Shown here in pieces: positions 6,282 through 14,724 of a stretch of 25,415 bases of DNA (within the stretch, counting starts at the first letter, position 1; the number at the start of each line of letters is the position of its first letter). The DNA comes from Leptofilum sp050292445 (GTDB lineage Bacteria; Chloroflexota; Anaerolineae; Promineifilales; Promineifilaceae): contig JBNKLQ010000063.1 in NCBI GenBank assembly GCA_050292445.1, positions 1-25,415 on the forward strand, read 5' to 3'. A program made the position numbers and the translations under genes. The notes under the pieces were generated by a model that searched no databases, was not told the DNA's origin, and was given only the letters and a program-made list of their open reading frames with translations.

Positions 6282-7112
6282 ATGGACGATAAAATAGTAG
6301 CAATTTATACGATTGTAAGCGACTTTCTTATGGCCATTCATCATTATGAAGACCCCCAACGTCAAATGAGTGACGCTGAAGTGATGACCACAGCCATTGT
6401 GGCCGCTCTCTTCTTCGCCGGAAATTACGAATCTGCCCGCAGTTTGCTGGCTGAGCCTCATTATTTTCCGGCCATGCTCAGCAAAAGTCGTTTCAATCGA
6501 CGCTTGCATCGAGTGAAAGCCAGGTTTCTCAGCTTATTCTTTTTGCTGGGCGAACACTGGAAAGACCTCAATACTGACTCGCTCTACGCCATCGACACTT
6601 TCCCGGTGGCTGCTTGTGACAATTATCGTATTAAACGCTGTCACCTTTATCAGGGTGAAGCTTACCGAGGCTTCATTGCCAGCAAAAAGCGTTATTTCTA
6701 CGGCTTGAAAATCCATCTGGTCGTGACCAAAGATGGCCAGCCGGTCGAGTTCTTTCTGACGCCTGGTGCTGACAGCGACGTGGAATGCCTGGACCTGTTT
6801 GATTTTGATTTACCACCAGGCTCAGAAGTGTATGCTGACCGAATCTATACCAACTATGTTCTCGAAGATGTCTTGAACGAAGCTGACATCCTGTTCAAGC
6901 CGCTGCGTAAGAAAAACCTGACACGGCAGTGGGAACCTTGGGAGCGATACTGGATTCACCTGCATCGCAAAATGATAGAGACGACGGGCAGCTTGATTGA
7001 GCGAATAATGCCCAAGAGCATTCACGCCGTGACCAGTGTTGGTTTTGAACTCAAGGTCAGCTTGTTTATTTTGGCCATGAGCTTCGGCCATGTTTTTAAG
7101 GTAGCAACTTAG
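6282..7112 (+). CDS. IS982-family transposase
   Basis: A 276-residue DDE transposase with no frameshift. The first catalytic Asp is D105 in 'LYAIDTFPVAACDN', the second D186 in 'VYADRIYTN', and the Glu is probably E233 in 'RKMIETTGSLIERIMP'. 'YFYGLKIHLV' (138-147) matches the conserved block of the IS982 group, and length is close to the family norm. AAGGAG lies 6 nt before the ATG. The TAG stop codon falls inside the right terminal inverted repeat, so the last residues 'KVAT' are fixed by the repeat. It appears functional by eye. Codon use is more AT-rich than the surrounding genes. Confidence 0.93.
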   Translation: MDDKIVAIYTIVSDFLMAIHHYEDPQRQMSDAEVMTTAIVAALFFAGNYESARSLLAEPHYFPAMLSKSRFNRRLHRVKARFLSLFFLLGEHWKDLNTDSLYAIDTFPVAACDNYRIKRCHLYQGEAYRGFIASKKRYFYGLKIHLVVTKDGQPVEFFLTPGADSDVECLDLFDFDLPPGSEVYADRIYTNYVLEDVLNEADILFKPLRKKNLTRQWEPWERYWIHLHRKMIETTGSLIERIMPKSIHAVTSVGFELKVSLFILAMSFGHVFKVAT

Positions 7113-7224
7113 GTTACCTAAGGAAAAGCGGCTATTTGTCGAAGATGAATAGCTCCAAAGTACCATGACTGTAAGGTGATTTGTAAGTGCCCCTGTAAGT
7201 GCCTGCGGCTACGATTCTCGCCAT

Positions 7225-9057
7225 ATGACTCAAAGCGAGACCCACCCAAACCACAGCTTGTTTGATGTCCCTGCCGCAGAGCCGATCATTGTGATTGGCG
7301 GTGGCCCGGCGGGGCTGACGGCCGCTTACGAACTTGTCAAGCAGCAGCAAACGCCCATCGTGTTAGAGAAGTACAATAAAGTCGGTGGCATTGCCCGTAC
7401 CGAAAATTATCGTGGCTATCACTTTGATATGGGTGGGCATCGTTTTTTTACCAAATCGACCCAGGTTCAGGAATTTTGGCAGGAAGTTTTGGGGGATGAA
7501 TTTTTACGCCGCCCCCGCCTTTCGCGCATTTTTTACCAAAATAAATATTTCCATTATCCGCTGAAACCATTTAATGCCCTGTTGGGCCTGGGGCCAATTG
7601 AAGGTATACGCATTGTTGCCAGCTATCTGCGCTGGCACCTCTTTCCTTATAAAGAGGAGGAAACGTTCGAGCAGTGGGTGACCAATCGCTTTGGTAAGCG
7701 GTTGTTTGAGACATTTTTTAAATCGTACACGGAAAAGGTGTGGGGCATTCCTTGTAGTGAACTAAAGGCGGAATGGGCTGCCCAGCGCATTAAAGATTTG
7801 TCGCTGAAAACGGCGATTACGGCAATGTTTCTGAAGCCGCAGGAAACGATCAAAACGCTCATTGAGGAGTTTGATTATCCACGCAGAGGGCCAGGCATGT
7901 TGTGGACGGCCGTTCAAGACCGCATCAATGGGCAAGGGGGACAGGTTCACCTTAATAGTAACGTGGTGGGGATTCAACGTGAAGGGCAGCGCATTACCGG
8001 GGTGACTGTAGAACGAGACGGCCGTACCCATACCGCCACCGGCCACAGCTTTATTTCCAGCATGCCTGTCACCCAACTACTCAAATGGCTCGATCCACCG
8101 CCGCCAGCCAATGTCCTACGCGCTGCCAACCAGCTTAGCTATCGAGACTTCCTCACCGTTTGCCTGATTATCAAAAAGCAAGACGTCTTCCCCGATAACT
8201 GGATTTATATTCATGATCCCAGCGTACAGGTCGGGCGCATCCAGAATTTCAAGAATTGGAGCGACGACATGGTCCCCGATCAAGCTACCACCAGCCTGGG
8301 ACTGGAATATTTCTGCAACGAGGGAGATGAAATCTGGACGATGCCCGACGAAGCACTGATTGCTTTAGGCAAACAGGAAATCGCCAAAATTGGCTTGGCA
8401 GAAGCAGCCGATGTGGTGGATGGGGCCGTCTTCCGCGTGGAAAAATCGTATCCGGTATACGATTCTGATTACGTAGAGAGCCTGGAAACTATTAAAGCGT
8501 ATCTGGCCACAATAGAAAATTTGCAAACAATTGGGCGCAATGGGCTGCACCGTTACAACAACCAGGATCATGCCATGTTGACGGGCATGCTCGCCGTGCG
8601 CAATTTGCTGCATGGCGAACAAAATAATTTGTGGCAGGTCAATGCCGAGCAGGAATATCATGAAGAGTTGCTCTTAACGCAGGCGCTGGATCCCGAAGAA
8701 GTGACGCAGGTGGTTGATGAGGTGCTGGATGGCGCGTTCCCCAAGCTGGACCCCTTGGCCTTGGGAATGTCTTTAGGCACTGTCCTGGGGGTCGGGCTTA
8801 TGTTGGCTACCTGGCTCTTACTGCTGCGTGGGGGAGATGCATCTGGGAAGACGTTGACGTTATTAAGCCAGTTTTATCCTGGCTATACGGTAACGGCCGT
8901 TGGCGGTCTGCTCGGGTTAATTTATGGATTGCTTACCGGTTTTTTGATGGGTTGGGGCTATGCCTTTTTACGCAATGCAGCGACTGCTTTGTACCTGGTA
9001 AGCTTGTATCGTTCAGCCCAACAGAGCGCGATGCGTCAATTTTTTGAGCATATTTAA
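7225..9057 (+). CDS. FAD-dependent oxidoreductase (UGM/amine-oxidase-like) fused to a two-TM module
   Basis: A 610-residue protein. The N-terminal Rossmann motif 'IIVIGGGPAGLTAAYEL' begins about residue 21. 'EKYNKVGGIARTENYRGYHF' and 'DMGGHRFFTKS' follow, typical of flavin enzymes resembling UDP-galactopyranose mutase and protoporphyrinogen oxidase. 'SYTEKVWGIPCSELKAEWAA' and 'GRNGLHRYNNQDHAM' are also hallmarks of this group, which often lies in polysaccharide clusters. The usual enzyme ends near residue 500. Here residues about 511-590 add two hydrophobic segments around 'LLLLRGGDASGKTLTLLSQF' and 'GLIYGLLTGFLMGWGYAFL'. This tail is clearly similar to the whole of the next gene product. The fusion probably anchors the enzyme to the membrane. 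No Shine-Dalgarno is obvious before the ATG, and the IS ends 109 bp upstream. The substrate is unknown. Confidence 0.87.
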   Translation: MTQSETHPNHSLFDVPAAEPIIVIGGGPAGLTAAYELVKQQQTPIVLEKYNKVGGIARTENYRGYHFDMGGHRFFTKSTQVQEFWQEVLGDEFLRRPRLSRIFYQNKYFHYPLKPFNALLGLGPIEGIRIVASYLRWHLFPYKEEETFEQWVTNRFGKRLFETFFKSYTEKVWGIPCSELKAEWAAQRIKDLSLKTAITAMFLKPQETIKTLIEEFDYPRRGPGMLWTAVQDRINGQGGQVHLNSNVVGIQREGQRITGVTVERDGRTHTATGHSFISSMPVTQLLKWLDPPPPANVLRAANQLSYRDFLTVCLIIKKQDVFPDNWIYIHDPSVQVGRIQNFKNWSDDMVPDQATTSLGLEYFCNEGDEIWTMPDEALIALGKQEIAKIGLAEAADVVDGAVFRVEKSYPVYDSDYVESLETIKAYLATIENLQTIGRNGLHRYNNQDHAMLTGMLAVRNLLHGEQNNLWQVNAEQEYHEELLLTQALDPEEVTQVVDEVLDGAFPKLDPLALGMSLGTVLGVGLMLATWLLLLRGGDASGKTLTLLSQFYPGYTVTAVGGLLGLIYGLLTGFLMGWGYAFLRNAATALYLVSLYRSAQQSAMRQFFEHI

Positions 9058-9118
9058 CAGCTAATTCTTGCACAAACTGATAAAATTGGTTAATACTGGT
9101 ATTAGATTGCTGAGAAAT

Positions 9119-9149
9119 AGGTGAGTACGGCAACGGCCGTTTCTCACCT
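9119..9149. repeat. Inverted repeat AGGTGAG/CTCACCT enclosing ACGGCCGT
   Basis: Seven-bp arms at 9119-9125 and 9143-9149 enclose an intergenic ACGGCCGT (9133-9140). It lies 62 bp after the oxidoreductase stop. No T tract follows, so it is not a standard terminator. Confidence 0.5.
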
Positions 9150-9266
9150 GAACATACACTCAGCCCACAACTTAATGATTACACGGAACTTTTTGGGGTT
9201 GAACGCGTTTGTCGGCAAAAAAGCCAGACATTGTAAAGACAAGGACCAAAAAGTTTTTTTTTGAAA

Positions 9267-9587
9267 ATGACAAAAGAGGAACCAGTCCTGAGAAAAATTG
9301 TTAAGACACGACTAACGCGATTAAACGCATTCGTGTCTGGTTTAGTAACAGGCGTTATTTTTGGGTCAGTCATTTTTATCGCAACCAACTGGCTGCTGCT
9401 TAAAGGCGGTGAACCAATCGGGCCCCATTTGGCACTATTGGGCCAATTCTTTTGGGGCTATACCGTGAGCTTTTGGGGCAGCATTGTTGGTCTTCTTTAT
9501 GGGCTTGTGACGGGATTTATAGTGGGATACGCTGTAGCTTTTCTGTACAACTTCTTTCTCCATCTCCGCCACAGCCAGCGAAAATAA
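9267..9587 (+). CDS. Small two-TM membrane protein, free copy of the module in the preceding gene
   Basis: A 106-residue membrane protein with a basic N-terminus and two long hydrophobic segments. These lie at about residues 20-46 ('FVSGLVTGVIFGSVIFIATN') and 65-98 ('YTVSFWGSIVGLLYGLVTGF' onward). Between them is 'LLLKGGEPIGPHLALLGQF'. The order of LLL-(R/K)-GG, LL-QF, GYTV, GL-YGL-TGF and AFL-N is shared with the C-terminal tail of the FAD oxidoreductase just upstream. The pattern resembles a widespread small family sometimes labelled 'holin' in databases; I recall this only from memory and see no lysis genes here. The start is uncertain: a TTG at 9261 and the ATG at 9267 are both in frame and neither has a good Shine-Dalgarno. 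The stop lies 4 bp before the next glycosyltransferase, which suggests coupling. Function unknown. Confidence 0.75.
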   Translation: MTKEEPVLRKIVKTRLTRLNAFVSGLVTGVIFGSVIFIATNWLLLKGGEPIGPHLALLGQFFWGYTVSFWGSIVGLLYGLVTGFIVGYAVAFLYNFFLHLRHSQRK

Positions 9588-9591
9588 CCAT

Positions 9592-10653
9592 ATGAAACCA
9601 ATGATTTCGGTGATTGTTCCGGTACACAACGGCGGGCCGTTGTTTGACCGCTGTCTCACTGCTTTGCAGCAAACGCTGTATGAACGGTGGGAATGTATTG
9701 TGGTAGAGGACGGCTCTACCGACAATTCTGTAGAAATAGCTTATGCACATAGTGCTCGATTGGTAACGGGGCTATCGCGGCGGCTGGGGCCAGCCCAGGC
9801 GCGCAACATTGGTGCCCAGGTCGCCCGTGGTGAGATTCTCTTTTTTGTGGATGCGGACGTATTGGTGCAACCCGGTACGGTAGGGCATGTGGCCGCTACC
9901 ATGCAGGCTGATCCTGGTTTGGCTGCTTGCTTTGGCTCTTATGATGATCAGCCATCGGCCCCAAACTTCTTGTCACAATATCGTAATCTGCTGCACCATT
10001 ATGTGCACCAACGGGGCAAAATAGACGCTTCCACGTTTTGGAGCGGCTGTGGGGCCATTCGGAGAGACGTTTTTCTGGCGTTGGGCGGCTTCAATGAACA
10101 TCTTTATGAACGACCTAGCGTTGAGGATATTGAGCTAGGCTATCGCTTACAGGCTGCGGGGCACCGGGTGCAGCTTGAGAAGCTGCTGCAAGTGAAGCAC
10201 ATGAAGCACTGGACTCCACGCCAGATGCTTGTCACTGATGTGCGTGACCGGGCGCTCCCCTGGACGCGGCTCATTTTGCAGGGGGGTGGCGCTCCCAATG
10301 ATCTAAACTTGAATTTTTCGCAGCGGTTGAGTACGGCCGTTGCCTTTATCGGTCTTTTTAGCTTGGGGGGGACCCTGTTTTCTGGCTGGGCCTGGCTATC
10401 GGTGCTGCTGGCGGTGCTGCTGCTCATCTGGCTGAATTGGCCATTTTATCAATTTTTGCTGGACAAACGTGGTTCGCGTTTTACCCTGATGGCGCTTCCC
10501 TGGCATTGGTTCTACTTTATTTACAGTGGTGCGACCTTTTTGGTGGGAGTGGTGCTGTATCGGTTGGGGCGCATGGAGCAGCTGATGGTAGATGGTTTAC
10601 GGCCGTTAGCCACCCCGCCGCCAGTCAAAAAGCCGCAACCCAACATAGATTAG
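9592..10653 (+). CDS. Membrane glycosyltransferase family 2
   Basis: A 353-residue GT2 enzyme with a C-terminal membrane domain. 'MISVIVPVHNG' (4-14) and 'VVEDGSTDNS' (about 37-46) start the GT-A fold. The metal-binding DXD is D87-A-D89 in 'FFVDADVLV'. 'SGCGAIRRDVF' and 'VEDIELGYRLQAAGH' form the acceptor and catalytic region. After residue 240 come about three hydrophobic segments, between about 245 and 325, which suggest a polyprenyl-linked or membrane acceptor. The gene starts 4 bp after the small two-TM protein, with no strong ribosome site of its own, so it is probably translated by coupling. With the FAD oxidoreductase and RfbH it suggests a surface-glycan cluster. The sugar transferred is unknown. 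Confidence 0.88.
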   Translation: MKPMISVIVPVHNGGPLFDRCLTALQQTLYERWECIVVEDGSTDNSVEIAYAHSARLVTGLSRRLGPAQARNIGAQVARGEILFFVDADVLVQPGTVGHVAATMQADPGLAACFGSYDDQPSAPNFLSQYRNLLHHYVHQRGKIDASTFWSGCGAIRRDVFLALGGFNEHLYERPSVEDIELGYRLQAAGHRVQLEKLLQVKHMKHWTPRQMLVTDVRDRALPWTRLILQGGGAPNDLNLNFSQRLSTAVAFIGLFSLGGTLFSGWAWLSVLLAVLLLIWLNWPFYQFLLDKRGSRFTLMALPWHWFYFIYSGATFLVGVVLYRLGRMEQLMVDGLRPLATPPPVKKPQPNID

Positions 10654-10819
10654 ACCATTCGCCCAAATCCTCGTTTTGCAATAAGCTATCCCTGAGAAAA
10701 TCTGAAAAGCGATAGAGAAACTAGAGAGATTTACTCTGATTTCTATGGCTAACCAAATTGAAAAACCAACAGCGGCAGCATCAGCTCGTTCTGCTGTATA
10801 AATTGCATTGGAGCAACAG

Positions 10820-12133
10820 ATGAGTAAAAGCGAAGCGCTGCGGCAGCAAATCCTGGCGCTGGTTCAAGAATATTATGAGGCAGAGCACAGCCAGCAGCCG
10901 TTTACGCCTGGCGAAACTGAAGTGCCCGTCTCTGGGCGGGTGTTTGACGCGGCCGAAATGGTGAATCTGGTTGATTCATCGCTGGAGTTTTGGCTAACCA
11001 CGGGTCGCTATGCTGACCAGTTTGAACGTGAATTTGCCCGCTGGATGGGGATGCGCCACGCTATCTTGTGCAATTCTGGTTCGTCGGCCAACCTGTTGGC
11101 GCTTTCCGCGCTTACCTCGCCTAAACTTGAAGATCGCCAGATCAAGCCAGGAGATGAAGTCATTACGGTGGCGGCCGGTTTTCCCACGACGGTGAACCCA
11201 ATTGTGCAAAATCAGCTGACGCCGGTGTTTCTGGATATTGAGCTGGGCACGTACAATGTGGATGTGTCATTGCTGGAAACGGCCGTTTCTCCCCGCACCA
11301 AAGCGATCATGATCGCCCACACGCTGGGCAACCCCTTCAACCTGGAAGCTGTGATGGCGGTGGCCAACAAGTACAATCTGTGGCTCATTGAAGACAATTG
11401 TGACGCGGTGGGGACGACGTATAACGGCCGTCTTACCGGCTCTTTTGGTCATCTGTCTACCGTTAGTTTTTATCCCGCCCACCACATCACGATGGGGGAA
11501 GGGGGCTGTGTGCTTACGCGCCATGCCCAGCTCAAGAAGCTGGTGGAATCCTTCCGCGACTGGGGGCGCGACTGCTGGTGTGCGCCTGGTGTGGCCAATA
11601 CCTGCGGCAAGCGGTTTGATTGGCAGCTGGGTGAACTGCCCGAAGGGTATGACCATAAATACATTTATTCCCACATCGGCTACAATTTGAAGATGACCGA
11701 TATGCAAGCGGCCGTGGGGGTGGCTCAGCTGGAGAAGCTGCCCAGCTTCATTGAAGCCCGCAAGCGCAACTGGCAGCTTTTGTACGATGGTTTGCAACAG
11801 TTCGAGGAATTTTTTATCTTGCCCCAGGCCACGCCCAACAGCGAGCCGAGCTGGTTTGGCTTTTTGCTCACTGTGCGTCCCGATGCCCCATTTAGCCGTA
11901 ACGAACTGATCCAATTTTTAGATGCTAGTCAGGTGGCCACGCGTCTGCTGTTTAGTGGCAACATCACCCGCCAACCCGCATTTGAGAATATCAATTACCG
12001 CGTCGTGGGCAACCTCACCAACACCGACACAGTCATGAACCAAACCTTCTGGATTGGCGTTTATCCCCGCATCACACCCAATATGATTGAATATGTGCTT
12101 TCTGTTTTCGCCGAGTTTGTTGGACGTTTATGA
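10820..12133 (+). CDS. rfbH: CDP-6-deoxy-L-threo-D-glycero-4-hexulose-3-dehydrase (E1), RfbH-type
   Basis: A 437-residue DegT/DnrJ/EryC1-fold enzyme that uses PMP and a [2Fe-2S] cluster to remove the C-3 hydroxyl of CDP-4-keto-6-deoxyglucose, leading to 3,6-dideoxyhexoses. The PLP lysine of aminotransferases is replaced by His: 'FYPAHHITMGEGG' gives H221/H222, as in Yersinia E1. The cysteine spacing C194-X57-C252-X1-C254-X7-C262 agrees exactly with the E1 cluster signature as I recall it. 'NSGSSANLLALSAL' (85-98) and 'LIEDNCDAVGTTYNGR' (189-204) are cofactor contacts. The ATG at 10820 has GGAG 6 nt before it and is preferred to a TTG at 10808. The usual partners, glucose-1-phosphate cytidylyltransferase, CDP-glucose 4,6-dehydratase and the E3 reductase, are not in the window. 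It converges with the Lon-like gene, with only 13 bp between stops. Confidence 0.93.
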   Translation: MSKSEALRQQILALVQEYYEAEHSQQPFTPGETEVPVSGRVFDAAEMVNLVDSSLEFWLTTGRYADQFEREFARWMGMRHAILCNSGSSANLLALSALTSPKLEDRQIKPGDEVITVAAGFPTTVNPIVQNQLTPVFLDIELGTYNVDVSLLETAVSPRTKAIMIAHTLGNPFNLEAVMAVANKYNLWLIEDNCDAVGTTYNGRLTGSFGHLSTVSFYPAHHITMGEGGCVLTRHAQLKKLVESFRDWGRDCWCAPGVANTCGKRFDWQLGELPEGYDHKYIYSHIGYNLKMTDMQAAVGVAQLEKLPSFIEARKRNWQLLYDGLQQFEEFFILPQATPNSEPSWFGFLLTVRPDAPFSRNELIQFLDASQVATRLLFSGNITRQPAFENINYRVVGNLTNTDTVMNQTFWIGVYPRITPNMIEYVLSVFAEFVGRL

Positions 12134-12146
12134 GCTAAATTGATAA

Positions 12147-14564
12147 TTATTCGTCCTCATCGTCTTCATCTTCGCCGAATTTATTGAGTTCCTCTGCTAG
12201 TTGCAGCAGGCGGGCCTGCACGGCGTGATGCACAGTGCCCTCAGGATAGCTGCTGTCTTTTTGCCGTTCTCCGGCAGGCAGGCCCATCAGTAATTCAATT
12301 CCTTCATCCAGCGTTTTGACGGGCCAGATGTGGAATTTGCCTTTGGCAACGGCCGTTACCACCCGTTCATGCAGCATCAAATTATCCACATTGCTGGCCG
12401 GAATAATGACTCCTTGCTCGCCCGTGAGGCCGCGCGCCTCACACAGCCGGAAAAATCCTTCGATCTTCTCGTTGGCCCCACCAATGGGCTGAATTTCGCC
12501 CCGCTGGTTCACCGAGCCAGTGACGGCCAGCGATTGTTTGATGGGAATTTCGCTCAGGCTGGAAAGCAGCGCGTACAGCTCTGTGGATGAGGCGCTGTCC
12601 CCGTCGATGCCGCCGTAATTTTGCTCAAAAGTCAGGCTGGCAGTGAGCGACAGCGGTTGGCGCTGGGCGTAGGTGCCTCCCAAATAGCCGTTAAGCGTTA
12701 ACACGCCTTTTTCATGAATAGGGCCAGCCATCTCCGTTTCCCGCTCAATGTGGATGACGCCGTCGTCGCCCATAAAAGTGCGGGCAGTGATGCGCCCGGG
12801 CAGGCCAAAAGAGTAATCCCCCGTATCGATGACGGATAGACCGTTCACCTGGCCTACCACGCTGCTTTCTGTGGCAATGAAGATGGTGTCGTCTAGAATC
12901 TGCTCAAACATATCTTCTTCCAGCCGGTTGGCTCGCTCGGTGCGTTCGGTGAGGGCGTGCTGCACATCAGAGGCGGTGACCAGGGAACGGCCGTTCACCC
13001 CTGCCCAGTAGCTGGCTTCGCGTACCAAATCGGCCACCATGCCAAACAGGGTGCTGAGCTTGCGCTTGTCTTCAGCCAGGCGGGAACCATATTCGACCAC
13101 TTTGGCAACGGCCGTTGGGTCAAAATGGAGCAGATTCTCCTGGTGGCAGCGGTTGGCAATAAAGTTGGCGTAGGCTAGCTCGGCTGGTTCATCACGCGGC
13201 ATCGTCGAATCAAAATCGGCCCGCACTTTAAACAGGGATTGGAACTCTTCATCCTGCTCAAACAGGGCATAATACAGCCCAACGCTGCCCGTCATGATGA
13301 TTTTTACCGACAGCGGAATCGGCTCCGGGTCCAGCGTTTTGGCCAACACCTGGCCGTTGTTCATCATTGCTTCGGGCTGCACCGAAATCTTTTCGGATTT
13401 GATGGCGCGTTTGAGGGCTTCCCACGCTTCTGGGTGTTTGAATAAATCATGGGCATTGAGGATGAGGTAGCCGCCGTTGGCCCAATGCAGGCTGCCGCAT
13501 TTGATGTTGGTAAAGTGGGTGGTCAGCAGCCCGTTGCGCATTTCGTATTCCAACCGCCCAAAAAGATTGCTGTAGGTGGGATTGGCTTCCACAATGACCG
13601 GTGCCCCGTTGGTTTCGGCATTGTTAATCAGCACATTTACTTCATAGCGGCTTAGATCAATCTCCTCTGGACTGTCTACTGGCGAAGTGAAATCGTCGAT
13701 TTGGTTCAGCACGTCGGCTTGCACTTCGTCCAGATAAAGGCACATTTCGTCGTCATCTGGATAGGCGCTTTTGAGATCGTCGAAGTGGTGCTGTACGGCC
13801 GTTTTTGCTACGTTCCGGTCAATCTGCTTCATCTTTTGCCGGGCTTGCAGTTCCAGTTCGTGAATTTGGTAGGCAACCTCTTCCAACTCTACCGAAAGCA
13901 TTTGCGCCTGCTGCTCCATCGCCTGCCTTGTTTCGATAGGCAGCTGTTGAATCTGTTCTTGCGAAAGCTGCTGTCCATTCTGCACGGGCACAATGGTAAA
14001 CCCTGATGCCGTTTGCATGAGGCCAAAGTTTTCGGCGGCGGCTTTTTGCTGGAGCGCTTGCAGGAGCGTGCTGCGCTGTTGCTCAAATTCACCCTGCATC
14101 CCGCTGATTGTTTCGCGGTAAGAGTCTGTATCAAATGCCTGGGGCAAATCTTGACGCAGATCGGTAATCAGGCGAGACATACGCGCTTTAAATTTGACAC
14201 CTTTTCCGGCGGGCAGCGCAATTGCCCGAGGCTGGTGCGGGATGGCAAAGTTGTGGACGTAAATCCAGTCGTTGGGGGTAGGAGAGGTGCGGGTTTGCTG
14301 CTGCAAAAAATGCTCAATGGCCGTGGCCCGGCCCGTGCCGTGTGCGCCTAGCGCGTAAATGTTGTAGCCGTGGCTGGCAATGCCAATCCCAAAAGCGATG
14401 GAACGGGTGCCACGGGGCTGACCAATAATTTGTGTTTCGGCCTCAAGTTCGGCTGTGCTGCTAAAAAGGAATCTGTCTGTCTGGCAGATTTGGCGTAGTT
14501 TGTCAGGAGGTAGTGCAGGAACGGCCGTTTCATTCTTCTTGGCCGTTTTTTTAGTTTTTGACAT
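12147..14564 (-). CDS. Lon-family protease, LonH/YcbZ type (AAA_32)
   Basis: An 805-residue protein with an N-terminal AAA-like region, an inserted helical/coiled-coil section and a C-terminal Lon proteolytic domain. The catalytic Ser is S657 in 'GIDGDSASSTELYAL' and the Lys is K700 in 'IGGANEKIEGFF'. The 43-residue spacing equals that of E. coli Lon (S679/K722). The P-loop 'GAHGTGRAT' (73-81) has Arg in place of Lys, and the Walker B region 'GGYLILNAHDL' is degenerate. I recall Arg there as usual for the LonH/YcbZ group, so ATP use may be weak rather than lost. Residues about 150-290 are Gln/Glu-rich helices. The C-terminus is strongly acidic (EDEDDEDE). A GGAG 7 nt before the ATG supports the start. 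It is followed by a convergent rfbH. It probably degrades misfolded or regulatory proteins in the cytoplasm. Confidence 0.9.
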   Translation of the reverse strand: MSKTKKTAKKNETAVPALPPDKLRQICQTDRFLFSSTAELEAETQIIGQPRGTRSIAFGIGIASHGYNIYALGAHGTGRATAIEHFLQQQTRTSPTPNDWIYVHNFAIPHQPRAIALPAGKGVKFKARMSRLITDLRQDLPQAFDTDSYRETISGMQGEFEQQRSTLLQALQQKAAAENFGLMQTASGFTIVPVQNGQQLSQEQIQQLPIETRQAMEQQAQMLSVELEEVAYQIHELELQARQKMKQIDRNVAKTAVQHHFDDLKSAYPDDDEMCLYLDEVQADVLNQIDDFTSPVDSPEEIDLSRYEVNVLINNAETNGAPVIVEANPTYSNLFGRLEYEMRNGLLTTHFTNIKCGSLHWANGGYLILNAHDLFKHPEAWEALKRAIKSEKISVQPEAMMNNGQVLAKTLDPEPIPLSVKIIMTGSVGLYYALFEQDEEFQSLFKVRADFDSTMPRDEPAELAYANFIANRCHQENLLHFDPTAVAKVVEYGSRLAEDKRKLSTLFGMVADLVREASYWAGVNGRSLVTASDVQHALTERTERANRLEEDMFEQILDDTIFIATESSVVGQVNGLSVIDTGDYSFGLPGRITARTFMGDDGVIHIERETEMAGPIHEKGVLTLNGYLGGTYAQRQPLSLTASLTFEQNYGGIDGDSASSTELYALLSSLSEIPIKQSLAVTGSVNQRGEIQPIGGANEKIEGFFRLCEARGLTGEQGVIIPASNVDNLMLHERVVTAVAKGKFHIWPVKTLDEGIELLMGLPAGERQKDSSYPEGTVHHAVQARLLQLAEELNKFGEDEDDEDE

Positions 14565-14654
14565 TCAAGTCTCCACAGGATTGGATCGTATAAAAAGTGG
14601 GTGCATTATAGTGGAAAGCAAGCGGTCTTGTCGATGAAACGCTGCTACCAACCA

Positions 14655-14719
14655 AAGTGCCAGGCACAGGGTACGTAGTCCTCGGTAAATGAAGATCAGA
14701 ATCCCCGCGCCTGGCACTT
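14655..14719. repeat. Inverted repeat AAGTGCCAGGC / GCCTGGCACTT
   Basis: Perfect 11-bp arms at 14655-14665 and 14709-14719 are separated by 43 nt, between the DUF5996 gene and the Lon-like gene on the minus strand. No T tract follows. It looks like a dispersed intergenic element or a long-loop hairpin rather than a terminator. The rest of the 160-bp gap holds no ORF. Confidence 0.55.
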
Positions 14720-14724
14720 GTCGC

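Larger units (their letters stand above)
6189..7115 (+). mobile_element. IS982-family insertion sequence, apparently complete
   Basis: A 927-bp element bounded by perfect 17-bp terminal inverted repeats: AACCTAAGTTGCTACCT at 6189-6205 and its complement at 7099-7115. It carries one intact transposase. No clear target duplication is visible; the left flank is AT-rich (ATTAATT) and the right flank begins ACCTAAGG, which itself mirrors the terminal repeat. The element lies between two divergent genes and has no ACGGCCGT. Confidence 0.88.

Noticed and set aside
7182..7203. Direct repeat TGTAAGTGCC twice with 12-bp period before the FAD oxidoreductase
   Set aside because: Only two copies and no spacer structure; not a CRISPR or a convincing iteron array.
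9119..9149. Hairpin after the FAD oxidoreductase as a rho-independent terminator
   Set aside because: No T tract follows, the stem is weak and the next genes appear to continue the cluster.
9267..9587. Small two-TM protein as a phage holin
   Set aside because: No endolysin, phage or lysis gene is nearby and the module is also fused to an enzyme, so a lysis role is unlikely.
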